NCBI GenBank assembly: GCA_964533585.1
Contig: CAZHMM010000065.1
Coordinates: 1 to 19,883, forward strand
DNA: 19,883 nucleotides
From: Elioraea sp964533585
GTDB lineage: Bacteria; Pseudomonadota; Alphaproteobacteria; Acetobacterales; Acetobacteraceae
Reading direction: 5' to 3'
Shown: positions 1 through 6,771 of the stretch, piece by piece
How the letters are laid out: each line of letters opens with the position of its first letter
Position numbering within the stretch: position 1 is the first letter of the stretch
The notes under the pieces: model-generated
The model's database searches: none
The model's input: the letters and a program-made list of their open reading frames with translations, nothing else
Told to the model about the DNA's origin: nothing
Translations under genes and position numbers: made by a program

Positions 1-1
1 G

Positions 2-94
2 GGCATCAGCGGCTTCCTGCTCGCCGCCTGGAAGCGCGGGCGCGCGGGCGGCCCGCCGGCGCCCGCCGCGCCCCGCGGCGTGCCGGCGCGGTAG
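2..94 (+). CDS. 3' end of an unidentified gene (cut by window start)
   Basis: An open frame enters from the left edge and ends at a TAG at 92-94, giving 30 visible residues. It begins with a hydrophobic stretch (GISGFLLAAW), then a basic turn (KRGRAGG) and a Pro/Ala-rich tail ending PAR. This resembles the last membrane helix and short cytoplasmic tail of an integral membrane protein, but the piece is too short to name. The gene is convergent with the histidine kinase gene, with 77 bases between the two stops. No terminator-like hairpin with a T-run was seen in that gap. Reality of the frame is inferred from its position and the absence of a better explanation. Confidence 0.4.
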   Translation, partial: GISGFLLAAWKRGRAGGPPAPAAPRGVPAR

Positions 95-171
95 CCGCTA
101 CCGAAGGCGGCGCCCGATCTCTGGCTGGCGCGGTCCGTGCCGATGGCGGACGGCGCATGGGCGGGCGGTGG

Positions 172-2058
172 CTATTCCGGCGTTGGCGCTGCCGGCGCGG
201 CCAGCGCCTCGCGCACGCGCCGGGCAAGCGCCGACTTCCGATAGGGCTTGCTGAGCATCGGCATCTCCGGATGGCCGTGCCCGCGCGCGGCGAGCGTCTC
301 GAGCGCGTAGCCGGAGGTCAGCAGCATCCGCAGCCCCGGCCGAAGGCGTTGGGCGCGCGCGGCAAGCTCCCAGCCGTTCATGCCGCCCGGCATGACGATG
401 TCGGTGAACAGCAGATCGATCGTCTCGCCGTTCTGCAGCTTGGCCAGCGCCTCCGTTCCGTTCGTCGCCGGCACGACGCGGTAGCCCAGACTCCTCAGAC
501 TGGCGATCGCATGGGCGCGCACGAAGGCGTCGTCCTCGACGACGAGGATCGTCTCGTTGCCGCCGGCGATCGCCGCGCCGGGTGCCTGCCCGTAGTCGCG
601 CCACGCCCCGGCCGCTTCCGGTTCGGCCGGCAGGTAGATGCGCACGGTCGTGCCGAGGCCCGGTTCGCTGTAGAGCGTGATGTGGCCGTTCGACTGCTTG
701 ACGAAGCCGTACACCATGCTCAGCCCGAGGCCGCTGCCCTTGCCGAACTCCTTGGTGGTGAAGAACGGATCGAAGGCCTGCGCACGCACCTCCGGCGCCA
801 TTCCCGTGCCGTGATCGGTGACGGCGATCACCACATAGGGCCCGGACCGCAGTTCGAGATGGTCGCCGGCGTAGTGCTCGTCGAGCGGGGCATTGGCGGT
901 GGCGATGGTGAGCCGCCCGCCGACCGGCATCGCGTCCTGCGCGTTGAGGGACAGGTTGAGGATCGCCGCTTCGAGCTGGCCGGCATCGGCGACCGCCGTC
1001 CAGAGATCGGCGGCGAGCTCGGCGCGCAGCTCGATATCCTCACGCAACGTGCCGCGCAGCAGGGGTTCGAGCGAGCGCAGCAGCGCGTTGCAGTCGATCG
1101 CCGCCGGGCGCAGCATCTGGCGGCGGCCGAAGGCGAGCAGCCTCCTGGTCAGCTCGGCCCCCCGCTCGCCCGCGCGCTGGATCAGGGCGACATGGTGCTG
1201 CAGATCGGGCCGCGCCTCGATCACCTCGTGCAGGGTCTCGGCGCTGCCGAGGATGACCGTCAGCAGGTTGTTGAAGTCATGCGCGATGCCCCCCGAGAGC
1301 TGACCGATCGCCTCCATCTTCTGCGCCTGGGCAAGCTGCTCCTTGAAGCGTTGGCGCGCCGAGAGGTCGTGGATCACGCCGACGAAGATCGGCTCGTCGC
1401 CCTGCCGCGTCTCGCCCACCGACAGGTCCATCGGGAAGGTGGTGCCGTCCTTGCGCTGGCCGATCACCTCGCGGCCGATGCCGATGATCCGCTTCACCCC
1501 CGTGCGGAGGTAGTTGTCGAGGTAGCGGTCGTGATGGTCGCGGAACTGCGGCGGCATCAGGATCTTGACGTTCTGGCCGATCACCTCCTCGGCGCGGTAG
1601 CCGAACAGCGTCTCGCAGCCGGGGTGGAAGACGAGGATGCGGCCGCGCGCATCGATCATGATCACGCCATCGACCGCCGTCGCGAGCACCGCCCGGAGCA
1701 GGTCGTCCACGGTCTGCGCGCGCGGCAGGGCCGGCCCGCCGAGCACCGGCGCCGGATCGCGCAGGCGGAGGACGACCATGCCCTCGCCGAGCGCCGCCGC
1801 CTCGACCCGCACACTGCGGATCTCGCCGGACCGGGCCGGCAGGTCGAGCTCGGCGGCCTGCGTCTCGGCGCCGTTGGCGCACCGGCCGAGCAGCGCCACG
1901 AGCGCCGGTCCGTCGAGTGCGCGCAACCGCTCGCCCGCGCACCGGCCGAGCAGGGCCTCGGCGGCCGCGTTCGCCGCCAGCACCTGACCGTCCGGGTCGA
2001 CCAGCAGGGTGGGGACGGTATCCGAGCGGATCACCGCCTGGATCGTGGCGTCATCCAT
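172..2058 (-). CDS. Hybrid sensor histidine kinase with FixL-like PAS domain and receiver
   Basis: A 628-residue protein. An N-terminal PAS-like region (about 5-100) is followed by a second PAS (about 116-232) closely resembling that of FixL. Next is HisKA with H-box GGIAHDFNNLL (phospho-acceptor His260) and HATPase_c with N-box NLSLNAQDA (368-376), G1 DHGTGM (415-420), F-box FDPFFTTK (429-436) and G2 GKGSGLGLS (439-447). The C-terminal receiver has acidic EDD (508-510), phospho-acceptor Asp553 (FTDIVMP), Thr581 and Lys604. There is no transmembrane segment, so it is probably a cytoplasmic sensor that autophosphorylates and passes phosphate to its own receiver. The open frame extends upstream to 2280, but that ATG lies inside the tRNA; the ATG at 2056-2058, just before PAS 1, is chosen. 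Its ribosome site is weak. The signal is not proven; see the finding on heme. Confidence 0.9.
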   Translation of the reverse strand: MDDATIQAVIRSDTVPTLLVDPDGQVLAANAAAEALLGRCAGERLRALDGPALVALLGRCANGAETQAAELDLPARSGEIRSVRVEAAALGEGMVVLRLRDPAPVLGGPALPRAQTVDDLLRAVLATAVDGVIMIDARGRILVFHPGCETLFGYRAEEVIGQNVKILMPPQFRDHHDRYLDNYLRTGVKRIIGIGREVIGQRKDGTTFPMDLSVGETRQGDEPIFVGVIHDLSARQRFKEQLAQAQKMEAIGQLSGGIAHDFNNLLTVILGSAETLHEVIEARPDLQHHVALIQRAGERGAELTRRLLAFGRRQMLRPAAIDCNALLRSLEPLLRGTLREDIELRAELAADLWTAVADAGQLEAAILNLSLNAQDAMPVGGRLTIATANAPLDEHYAGDHLELRSGPYVVIAVTDHGTGMAPEVRAQAFDPFFTTKEFGKGSGLGLSMVYGFVKQSNGHITLYSEPGLGTTVRIYLPAEPEAAGAWRDYGQAPGAAIAGGNETILVVEDDAFVRAHAIASLRSLGYRVVPATNGTEALAKLQNGETIDLLFTDIVMPGGMNGWELAARAQRLRPGLRMLLTSGYALETLAARGHGHPEMPMLSKPYRKSALARRVREALAAPAAPTPE

Positions 2059-2185
2059 GAGGCAACGCGCGTCGGTCAGGCTGCGTGGTCCGACCCGTGG
2101 GTCAGCCAGGCAGGGGATCGGGGCGAGGGGGGCGGGGGCATCGACCTGGGCCTGGAACGCTGAGTACGGGATCACGACGATCCTG

Positions 2186-2201
2186 ACGATAGTCCTATCG
2201 T
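2186..2201. promoter_or_regulatory. 7-bp-arm palindrome upstream of the histidine kinase
   Basis: The sequence ACGATAG-TC-CTATCGT is a perfect inverted repeat with a two-base centre. It lies about 130 bases upstream of the chosen kinase start and about 50 bases past the tRNA 3' end. It is less GC-rich than its surroundings. It could be an operator at the kinase promoter or part of a tRNA 3' processing or termination hairpin; no convincing -35/-10 pair was found to choose between them. Confidence 0.3.
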
Positions 2202-2250
2202 ATCCGCGAAGCCTCCGGAACGGGGCGCCCTGGAAAAATATGGCGGGATC

Positions 2251-2326
2251 TGGTGGGCCGGGCAGGACTCGAACCCGCAACCAAGCCGTTATGAGCGGCC
2301 CGCTCTGACCGTTGAGCTACCGGCCC
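2251..2326 (-). tRNA. tRNA with CAU anticodon, probably tRNA-Ile2 (lysidine type)
   Basis: Reading the minus strand, the 76-base gene folds fully. The acceptor stem GGGCCGG pairs with CCGGCCC (7/7), discriminator A is followed by an encoded CCA. The D stem is GCTC/GAGC, the anticodon stem GGCCG/CGGCT with loop CTCATAA (anticodon CAT), and the T stem GCGGG/CCTGC with loop TTCGAGT. CAU can mean initiator Met, elongator Met or Ile2, where TilS converts C34 to lysidine to read AUA. The initiator is unlikely because the first acceptor pair is a normal G-C. The segment CTCATAA, then GGCTTGGT and a G-rich T arm, resembles E. coli tRNA-Ile2 more than elongator Met, so Ile2 is preferred. The fold is certain; the identity is moderately so. 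Confidence 0.93.
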
Positions 2327-2337
2327 CACCGCCTCCA

Positions 2338-2366
2338 GTGATGCGGGGCGGGGCCTGGCCGCGCAA
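2338..2366 (-). promoter_or_regulatory. Possible promoter of the tRNA gene
   Basis: On the minus strand TTGCGC (2361-2366) and CATCAC (2338-2343) are separated by 17 bases. The -10-like element ends 11 bases before the first tRNA base. Each hexamer matches the consensus at only three positions, so the support is mainly spacing and location. Confidence 0.28.
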
Positions 2367-2395
2367 GCCCTGCGCTCATCCCAGCCTGCCGCGTG

Positions 2396-3577
2396 TCACT
2401 CGGCCAGCAGCCGGCGGATCGCGTCCGCGGCCGTCGCCATCGACACGACCCCCTCCAGATGGCCGAGCGGGCCGGTGAGTTCGACCAGTTCCACCTGCCG
2501 TCCCTGCTCCTTCAGCGTCGCGGCGAGGCGGCGGTTGTGCTCGATCGGGAACACCCGGTCGGACACGCTCGGCACGATCAGCCAGCGCGCGCGGGAGCGC
2601 GCCAGCGCGGCCTCGGGACTCTCGTACTCCTTGAGGAAAAGCTGGTTGGCGCGGATCAGGTAGAGGAAGTGGTTCGCATCCGAGATGCGCGCGCGCGCCG
2701 TCGCCGCATCGTCGAGCCACTTCTCGATCGCGAAGCGTTCCGTCACCGACCGGCGCGGGTCCTGGCCCTCGGCCGGCCCGACGCCGATCGTGTCCGCCCA
2801 GGGCCAGTCGCGCGCATGATGGGTGACGATCTTGAGCGCCTCGGCCAGCCCGGCGACCGGCGCAGGGCCGCCGTAGTAGTCGCCGCCCTTCCAGTTCGGA
2901 TCGAGCCGGATCGGTGCTGCCCAGATGTCGAGCCAGCCGATGATCCAGCCATCCACCCGGTCGGTGCCGATCACCGGCATCGCGCGCGCGACCATGTCCG
3001 GATACGCGACCGCCCACTCGATGGTCTGAAGCGCGCCCATCGAGGCGCCGGCGACGAGCGCCAGCCGCCGCACGCCGAGATGATCGAGCAGCGCCTTCTG
3101 CGTCTCGACGAAGTCGCGCATCGACAGCACGGGGAAGGCGAGGCCCCAGGGCCGGCCGGTCGCCGGGTTCACGCTGGCCGGGCCGGTGGTGACCGTGTTG
3201 CGGTCGCCGGTGTTGAGGTTCACCGGCGTGTCGGCCGAGACGACGAAGTAGCGGTCGGTGTCGATCGGCTTGCCGGGGCCGATGATGGCGTCCCAGTAGC
3301 CCGCGGTCTGGCCGGCGCCGTAGCGGCCGAAGGCGTGGCTGTTGCCGGAGAAGAAATGCGCGATCAGCACGGCATTGTCGCCGGCGGCGTTGAGCGCGCC
3401 TGCGGTCTGATAGCCGATGCGCAGGGTCGGCACCGTCGCGCCGGCGCGGGTGGTGAAGGACGGGATCTCGAAAGTCTGCTTGGTGACGATCAGCTCGCCC
3501 TGGGCCTGCGCCGCGGCAGGCAGGGCGAGCGGCAGGGCGGCCGCGACCGCGACCGCGAGTAGGCTGCGCCGGAGCAT
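2396..3577 (-). CDS. Exported MetX-like alpha/beta-hydrolase (homoserine O-acetyltransferase family)
   Basis: A 393-residue protein. Residues 1-26 form a classic Sec signal peptide (MLRRSL, a long Ala/Leu/Val core, then AAAQAQ), predicting a periplasmic or secreted enzyme. The rest follows the homoserine acetyltransferase-like alpha/beta-hydrolase layout: early strand VLIAHFFSGNSHAFG (70-84), nucleophile elbow GASMGA (177-182, Ser179), acid Asp340 in PSVSDRVFP, and catalytic His373 in LGHLEG. A strong Shine-Dalgarno (GGAGGAGG) lies just upstream of the ATG at 3575-3577. True MetX makes O-acetylhomoserine in the cytoplasm for methionine synthesis. A signal peptide and the change from the usual GGSMGG elbow argue against that job, so a periplasmic esterase or acyltransferase is more likely. 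The substrate is unknown. It is divergent from the pyrophosphatase gene with 130 bases between. Confidence 0.87.
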   Translation of the reverse strand: MLRRSLLAVAVAAALPLALPAAAQAQGELIVTKQTFEIPSFTTRAGATVPTLRIGYQTAGALNAAGDNAVLIAHFFSGNSHAFGRYGAGQTAGYWDAIIGPGKPIDTDRYFVVSADTPVNLNTGDRNTVTTGPASVNPATGRPWGLAFPVLSMRDFVETQKALLDHLGVRRLALVAGASMGALQTIEWAVAYPDMVARAMPVIGTDRVDGWIIGWLDIWAAPIRLDPNWKGGDYYGGPAPVAGLAEALKIVTHHARDWPWADTIGVGPAEGQDPRRSVTERFAIEKWLDDAATARARISDANHFLYLIRANQLFLKEYESPEAALARSRARWLIVPSVSDRVFPIEHNRRLAATLKEQGRQVELVELTGPLGHLEGVVSMATAADAIRRLLAE

Positions 3578-3666
3578 GCGATTCCTCCTCCGTGTGTCGA
3601 GGCGAGGACGAAATGGTGCCGCAGCGCGGGGCGCGGCCGCAAGCGCGGCGTTGGCCTCGGCACAAG

Positions 3667-3691
3667 CTGGCCGCTAAGGTCAGTCGGCCAG
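3667..3691 (+). promoter_or_regulatory. Inverted repeat in the pyrophosphatase leader
   Basis: CTGGCCG (3667-3673) and CGGCCAG (3685-3691) are perfect 7-bp arms around an 11-base loop. The right arm ends four bases before the Shine-Dalgarno GAGGA (3696-3700). A weak promoter-like pair, TTGGCC at 3651-3656 and CTAAGG at 3674-3679 with 17-base spacing, overlaps it. It may be an operator or an mRNA hairpin affecting translation. Neither role is shown. Confidence 0.3.
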
Positions 3692-3707
3692 CATCGAGGA
3701 GCCCCCC

Positions 3708-4262
3708 GTGGACATCAGCCGCATCGCGATCGGCCGCAACCCGCCGCAGGACGTCAACGTGATCGTCGAGATCCCGCAGGGGGGCGTGCCGGTGAAGTAC
3801 GAGCTCGACAAGGACTCGGGCGCGCTGATGGTCGACCGCTTCCTGCACACGGCGATGTACTACCCCGGCAATTACGGCTTCATCCCGCACACGCTCGCCG
3901 AGGACGGCGACCCGATGGACGTGATGATCGTGACGCAGGCCGTGCTGGTGCCGGGCTGCATCGTGCGCTGCCGCCCCGTGGGCGTGTTGCAGATGCGCGA
4001 CGAAGCGGGCCCGGACGAGAAGGTGCTGGCGGTGCCGGTGGACAAGCTGCACCCGTTCTATTCTGGCATCCGCAGCCACACCGATCTGCCGGCGATCCTG
4101 ATCGATCAGATCGCCCACTTCTTCAAGCACTACAAGGACCTGGAGAAGGGCAAGGAGGTCTCGCTCGGCGACTGGGGCGGCCCCGACGTGGCCGAGCGGC
4201 TGATCCTGGAGAGCATCCGCCGCGCCGAGGACGCCAAGGACGCGAAGCCGCACTACGCGTAG
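3708..4262 (+). CDS. ppa: Inorganic pyrophosphatase (family I, soluble)
   Basis: A 184-residue cytoplasmic enzyme that hydrolyses pyrophosphate to two phosphates, driving biosynthetic reactions forward; E. coli Ppa has about 175 residues. The signature DGDPMD is at 66-71. All E. coli active-site residues that I could align are present with a +1 offset: Glu21, Lys30, Glu32, Arg44, Tyr56, Asp66, Asp68, Asp71, Asp98, Asp103, Lys105, Tyr142 and Lys143. The start is GTG at 3708-3710, supported by GAGGA seven bases upstream and by the conserved N-terminus (MDISRIAIG...). It stands alone on the + strand. Its last ten bases overlap the 3' end of the convergent transporter gene. Confidence 0.97.
   Translation: MDISRIAIGRNPPQDVNVIVEIPQGGVPVKYELDKDSGALMVDRFLHTAMYYPGNYGFIPHTLAEDGDPMDVMIVTQAVLVPGCIVRCRPVGVLQMRDEAGPDEKVLAVPVDKLHPFYSGIRSHTDLPAILIDQIAHFFKHYKDLEKGKEVSLGDWGGPDVAERLILESIRRAEDAKDAKPHYA
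4253..4262. other. Shared stop palindrome at convergent gene ends
   Basis: CTACGCGTAG is a perfect 10-bp palindrome. Read on either strand it encodes Tyr-Ala-stop, so it supplies the last codons of both ppa (plus) and the AEC transporter (minus). Confidence 0.9.
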
Positions 4263-5158
4263 GCGAGGGCGGCGCTCCAGGCCGCGAGCGTCGGCAGGCT
4301 GAGCACGGTGGTCCAGAGGCAGAGGGCGGCGGCGGCGCGGAGGTCCTGCCCGCCTGCGCCGGCGATGAGGAAGTAGCCGAGGCTGGTCGGCGTCGCCGCC
4401 ATCAGCACCGTCGCCGCCGTCGCGCCGCTGGGCAGGCCGAGCGCGGCGGCGGCGAGCCAGGCGAGTGCAGGGTGCAGGATCAGCTTGCCCGGCAGTGCGG
4501 CGCGCACCGGACGGAGGGGCGCGAACGCGAGCGCACCGCCGCCGACGGCAAGCGCGGCACCGAGGCTGATCAGCGCGCCCGGCACCGCGCCCCCGGCGAG
4601 CATCGCCGCGAGGCTCATCACCGGCGCCGGCAGGGCGATGCCGGAGAGACGCACGCTCAGCCCCGCCAGCATCGCCCAGACGAGCGGCGCGCGCAGCATC
4701 GCCGCGGCCCCGGCGCGCAGACCCCCGCGGGTCAGCAGCAGCATGTTGGCGTTCATGGTGCCGAGCACGTCGATCACCAGGATGGCGATCGCCGCGCCCG
4801 TGGCGGCGGGGTCGGCGCCGAGCGGCGAGACCGCGATCGCCGGCAGGCCCATGTAGCCGACATTGGCGCTGACCGCGCCCATCGCCGCGAGTGCGCGCGC
4901 CCGTGGCGGTGTGAACACGGCGCAGGCGACGGCGGTGGCGAGCATCGCCAGCGCGAAGGCCGCGGGTGCGAGCAGGGCCGCGGGCGGCGGTGCGGCGGCC
5001 TCGACGACGAAGCGGAAGATGAAGGCCGGCAGCGCCGCGTAGAGCACGAAGATGCGCAAGCCATTCTGCGCCGCCGGCGCGGCGAGCGGGCCGCGGCCGA
5101 GCGCGTAGCCGAGCGCGATCAGCGCGAAGAACGGGAGGAGAATCGGCAGCGGCAGCAC
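4253..5158 (-). CDS. AEC-family (auxin efflux carrier-like) membrane transporter
   Basis: A 301-residue, strongly hydrophobic Ala/Leu-rich protein with eight to ten predicted membrane segments. The family-type motif NVGYMGLP is at 99-106 and a Pro-rich cytoplasmic turn at 84-88. Members of the AEC family (TC 2.A.69), such as malonate or malate carriers, move small organic acids or hydrophobic anions across the inner membrane; the direction and substrate here cannot be told. The GTG at 5156-5158 is the only usable start, since an in-frame TAG lies a few codons upstream; no clear Shine-Dalgarno is visible. Removing the assembly gap puts it 50 bases after the aminotransferase stop on the same strand, so it is probably the last gene of that operon. 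It overlaps ppa tail-to-tail by ten bases. Confidence 0.88.
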   Translation of the reverse strand: MLPLPILLPFFALIALGYALGRGPLAAPAAQNGLRIFVLYAALPAFIFRFVVEAAAPPPAALLAPAAFALAMLATAVACAVFTPPRARALAAMGAVSANVGYMGLPAIAVSPLGADPAATGAAIAILVIDVLGTMNANMLLLTRGGLRAGAAAMLRAPLVWAMLAGLSVRLSGIALPAPVMSLAAMLAGGAVPGALISLGAALAVGGGALAFAPLRPVRAALPGKLILHPALAWLAAAALGLPSGATAATVLMAATPTSLGYFLIAGAGGQDLRAAAALCLWTTVLSLPTLAAWSAALAYA

Positions 5159-5211
5159 GCGCGCACGCTACCGCCGCACGGGGCGTGCCGAACAGTCGGC
5201 GGTTTCCGCTA
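5157..5211. repeat. 55-bp exact direct repeat, copy 1 (contig-end overlap)
   Basis: These 55 bases are identical to 5312-5366 and sit immediately left of the N run. The copy contains the AEC start codon and, at its right end, the CTA that is the aminotransferase stop on the minus strand. Exact identity, equal distance from the gap and a length equal to a common assembly k-mer mark it as an unmerged contig overlap rather than a biological duplication. Confidence 0.93.
5170..5203 (-). promoter_or_regulatory. Hairpin between aminotransferase and transporter genes
   Basis: On the minus strand ACCGCCG (5197-5203) pairs with CGGCGGT (5170-5176), and an inner hairpin GCACG-CCC-CGTGC (5176-5188) stacks against it with a nine-base bulge on one side. 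The second copy is at 5325-5358. No T-run follows, so it is not a typical intrinsic terminator. It could moderate expression of the last gene of the operon or act as an mRNA processing point. Its GC-rich fold may also explain why assembly broke here. Confidence 0.4.
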
Positions 5212-5311
5212 NNNNNNNNNNNNNNNNNNNNNNNNNNNNNNNNNNNNNNNNNNNNNNNNNNNNNNNNNNNNNNNNNNNNNNNNNNNNNNNNNNNNNNNNN
5301 NNNNNNNNNNN
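5212..5311. other. Assembly gap of exactly 100 N
   Basis: There are 100 consecutive N, the conventional placeholder for a gap of unknown size. The flanks are the same 55 bases on both sides, so the real gap length is most simply minus 55, with no missing sequence. Confidence 0.98.
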
Positions 5312-5366
5312 ACGCGCGCACGCTACCGCCGCACGGGGCGTGCCGAACAGTCGGCGGTTTCCGCTA
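5312..5366. repeat. 55-bp exact direct repeat, copy 2 (contig-end overlap)
   Basis: Identical to 5157-5211 and immediately right of the N run. It carries the TAG stop of the aminotransferase (5364-5366, minus strand). After collapse to a single copy, the intergenic space to the transporter start is 50 bases. Confidence 0.93.
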
Positions 5367-6740
5367 AATCAGCCGGATCACCTCGGCGAGCGCATCCAGC
5401 AGGCCGGCGACATCGTCCTCGCTCGTCGCCAGGCTGACGCAGCCCTGCAACTGCGTCGTCATCAGATAGCCGCGGTTGAGCAGCGCCAGCGAGGCGATCT
5501 CCTCCCAGGTCCGGTCGGCGTGCACCGAGTCGCGGTAGCTGCGGATCGGCTGATCGAGCGCGGTGAGCTTGAACAGCGACCCCGCGCCGGTGACCTGCAC
5601 CGGCAGGCCGTCGCAGATCGCCCGCAGCGCCGTGCGGATGCGCTCGCCCATCGCCGCCAGACGCGCGAACGCCTCCTCGTCGAGCGCCTGCATGGTCGCG
5701 AGCCCGGCCGCCATGGTCATCGGATTGGCGTTGAACGTGCCGGCATGGGTGACGCGGCCGGCGGTCCAGGGCCGGCTCGATTCGAGGATGTCGGCGCGGC
5801 CGATCACTGCGCCGACCGGGAAGCCGCCGCCGATGATCTTGCCGAGTGTCGTCAGGTCGGGCCGGACGCCGAGCAGTCCCTGCGCGCCGCGATAGCCGAC
5901 ACGGAAGGCGATCACCTCGTCGAACACCAGCACGATGCCGTGCCGGCGGCACAGTTCGGCGAGCCCGGCGACGAAGGCGGGCTCGGGCAGGATGAGGCCC
6001 ATCCGGTTCGCCATCGGCTCGAGGATCACCGCGGCGAGCTCTCCCGCGTGGCGCTCGATCAGCGCGCCGGCGGCGGCGAGATCGTTGTAGGGCAGCACCA
6101 AGGCGCGGCCGAGCGGCGAGGGCAGGCCGGCGGATTCCGGCGCGGCCGACGGGTGATCGAGCGGCCCGAGGGCCGCCGCCGCCGCACCGACCGACCATGA
6201 GACGTCGTCGTAGCTGCCGTGGTAGCTGCCCTCGAACTTCGCCACCACCGTCCGCCCGGTGAAGCCGCGCGCGAGGCGCAGCGCCAGCATCACCGCCTCG
6301 CTGCCGGAGTTGGTGAAGCGCACGCGCGCCCCCCCCTCGGGCCAGAGCCGGTCGAGCAGAAGCCGCCCGAGCGCGATCTCGCCCCGGCCGGGCGCGAAGA
6401 AGGCGGTGCCGCGGCCGAGCTGCGCCGCCGCCGCCTGCATCACGGTCGGATGGCAGTGGCCCAGCGGCAGCGAGGTGGCGTTGAACCAGAAATCGACGAT
6501 CGCGCGCCCGTCGGCATCCATCATCCTGCTGCCCGCCCCGCTCTCGATGAACGGCGCATAGGGCCGGCGCAGCACGGCATCGCGCGTGAAGCCGCCGGGA
6601 AACACGGTCGCGGCCTCGGCGTGCAGCGCGGCCGAACGCGGCGTCAGCGCGCGGTACTCCGCCTCGATCGCGTCCTTGCGGCGCTTGAGCGGCGCGTAGA
6701 AGTCATTGGTGCGGTCACGCAGTTCCGCGGTCGCGCTCAT
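5364..6740 (-). CDS. Class III PLP aminotransferase, glutamate-1-semialdehyde aminomutase-like
   Basis: A 458-residue cytoplasmic fold-type I PLP enzyme. Visible motifs are the phosphate-binding NSGSEAV (144-150), GSYHG (171-175), FDEVIAFR with PLP-ring Asp274 (273-280), Schiff-base Lys301 in TTLGKIIGGGFPVGA, and HAGTFNANP (332-340). The pattern is nearest to HemL-like aminotransferases. Alphaproteobacteria normally make aminolevulinate by the HemA (ALAS) route, and this gene lies in a peptide-uptake operon, so a catabolic transamination of an amino or beta-amino acid is more likely than tetrapyrrole synthesis; this is inference. The frame stays open to 6917, but the earlier part is low-complexity and overlaps the ATPase gene. 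The ATG at 6738-6740 has AGGAG eight bases upstream. Its start is 31 bases past the dppF-like stop. Confidence 0.92.
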   Translation of the reverse strand: MSATAELRDRTNDFYAPLKRRKDAIEAEYRALTPRSAALHAEAATVFPGGFTRDAVLRRPYAPFIESGAGSRMMDADGRAIVDFWFNATSLPLGHCHPTVMQAAAAQLGRGTAFFAPGRGEIALGRLLLDRLWPEGGARVRFTNSGSEAVMLALRLARGFTGRTVVAKFEGSYHGSYDDVSWSVGAAAAALGPLDHPSAAPESAGLPSPLGRALVLPYNDLAAAGALIERHAGELAAVILEPMANRMGLILPEPAFVAGLAELCRRHGIVLVFDEVIAFRVGYRGAQGLLGVRPDLTTLGKIIGGGFPVGAVIGRADILESSRPWTAGRVTHAGTFNANPMTMAAGLATMQALDEEAFARLAAMGERIRTALRAICDGLPVQVTGAGSLFKLTALDQPIRSYRDSVHADRTWEEIASLALLNRGYLMTTQLQGCVSLATSEDDVAGLLDALAEVIRLI

Positions 6741-6771
6741 GGTGGCGGTCTCCTGTGCTCGCGCCGCGCCG

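Noticed and set aside
2059..2280. N-terminal extension of the histidine kinase to an ATG at 2280
   Set aside because: That start lies inside the tRNA gene, and the added residues show no domain. The ATG at 2058 sits right before the first PAS region.
2251..2326. Integration site for a mobile element at the tRNA
   Set aside because: No integrase, no repeat of the tRNA 3' end in the window and no composition shift were seen.
2376..5321. A long minus-strand open frame that runs through the N gap
   Set aside because: It exists only because N codons are read as open. It crosses the pyrophosphatase, the hydrolase and the gap in a frame with no recognisable domains.
5157..5366. The 55-bp repeat as a genuine direct repeat or attachment site
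   Set aside because: It flanks an N run symmetrically and exactly, and holds the ends of two ordinary genes. A contig overlap explains it fully.
5364..6740. Aminotransferase as the tetrapyrrole enzyme HemL
   Set aside because: It is in a peptide-uptake operon, and alphaproteobacteria typically use the HemA route. Kept only as the family name.
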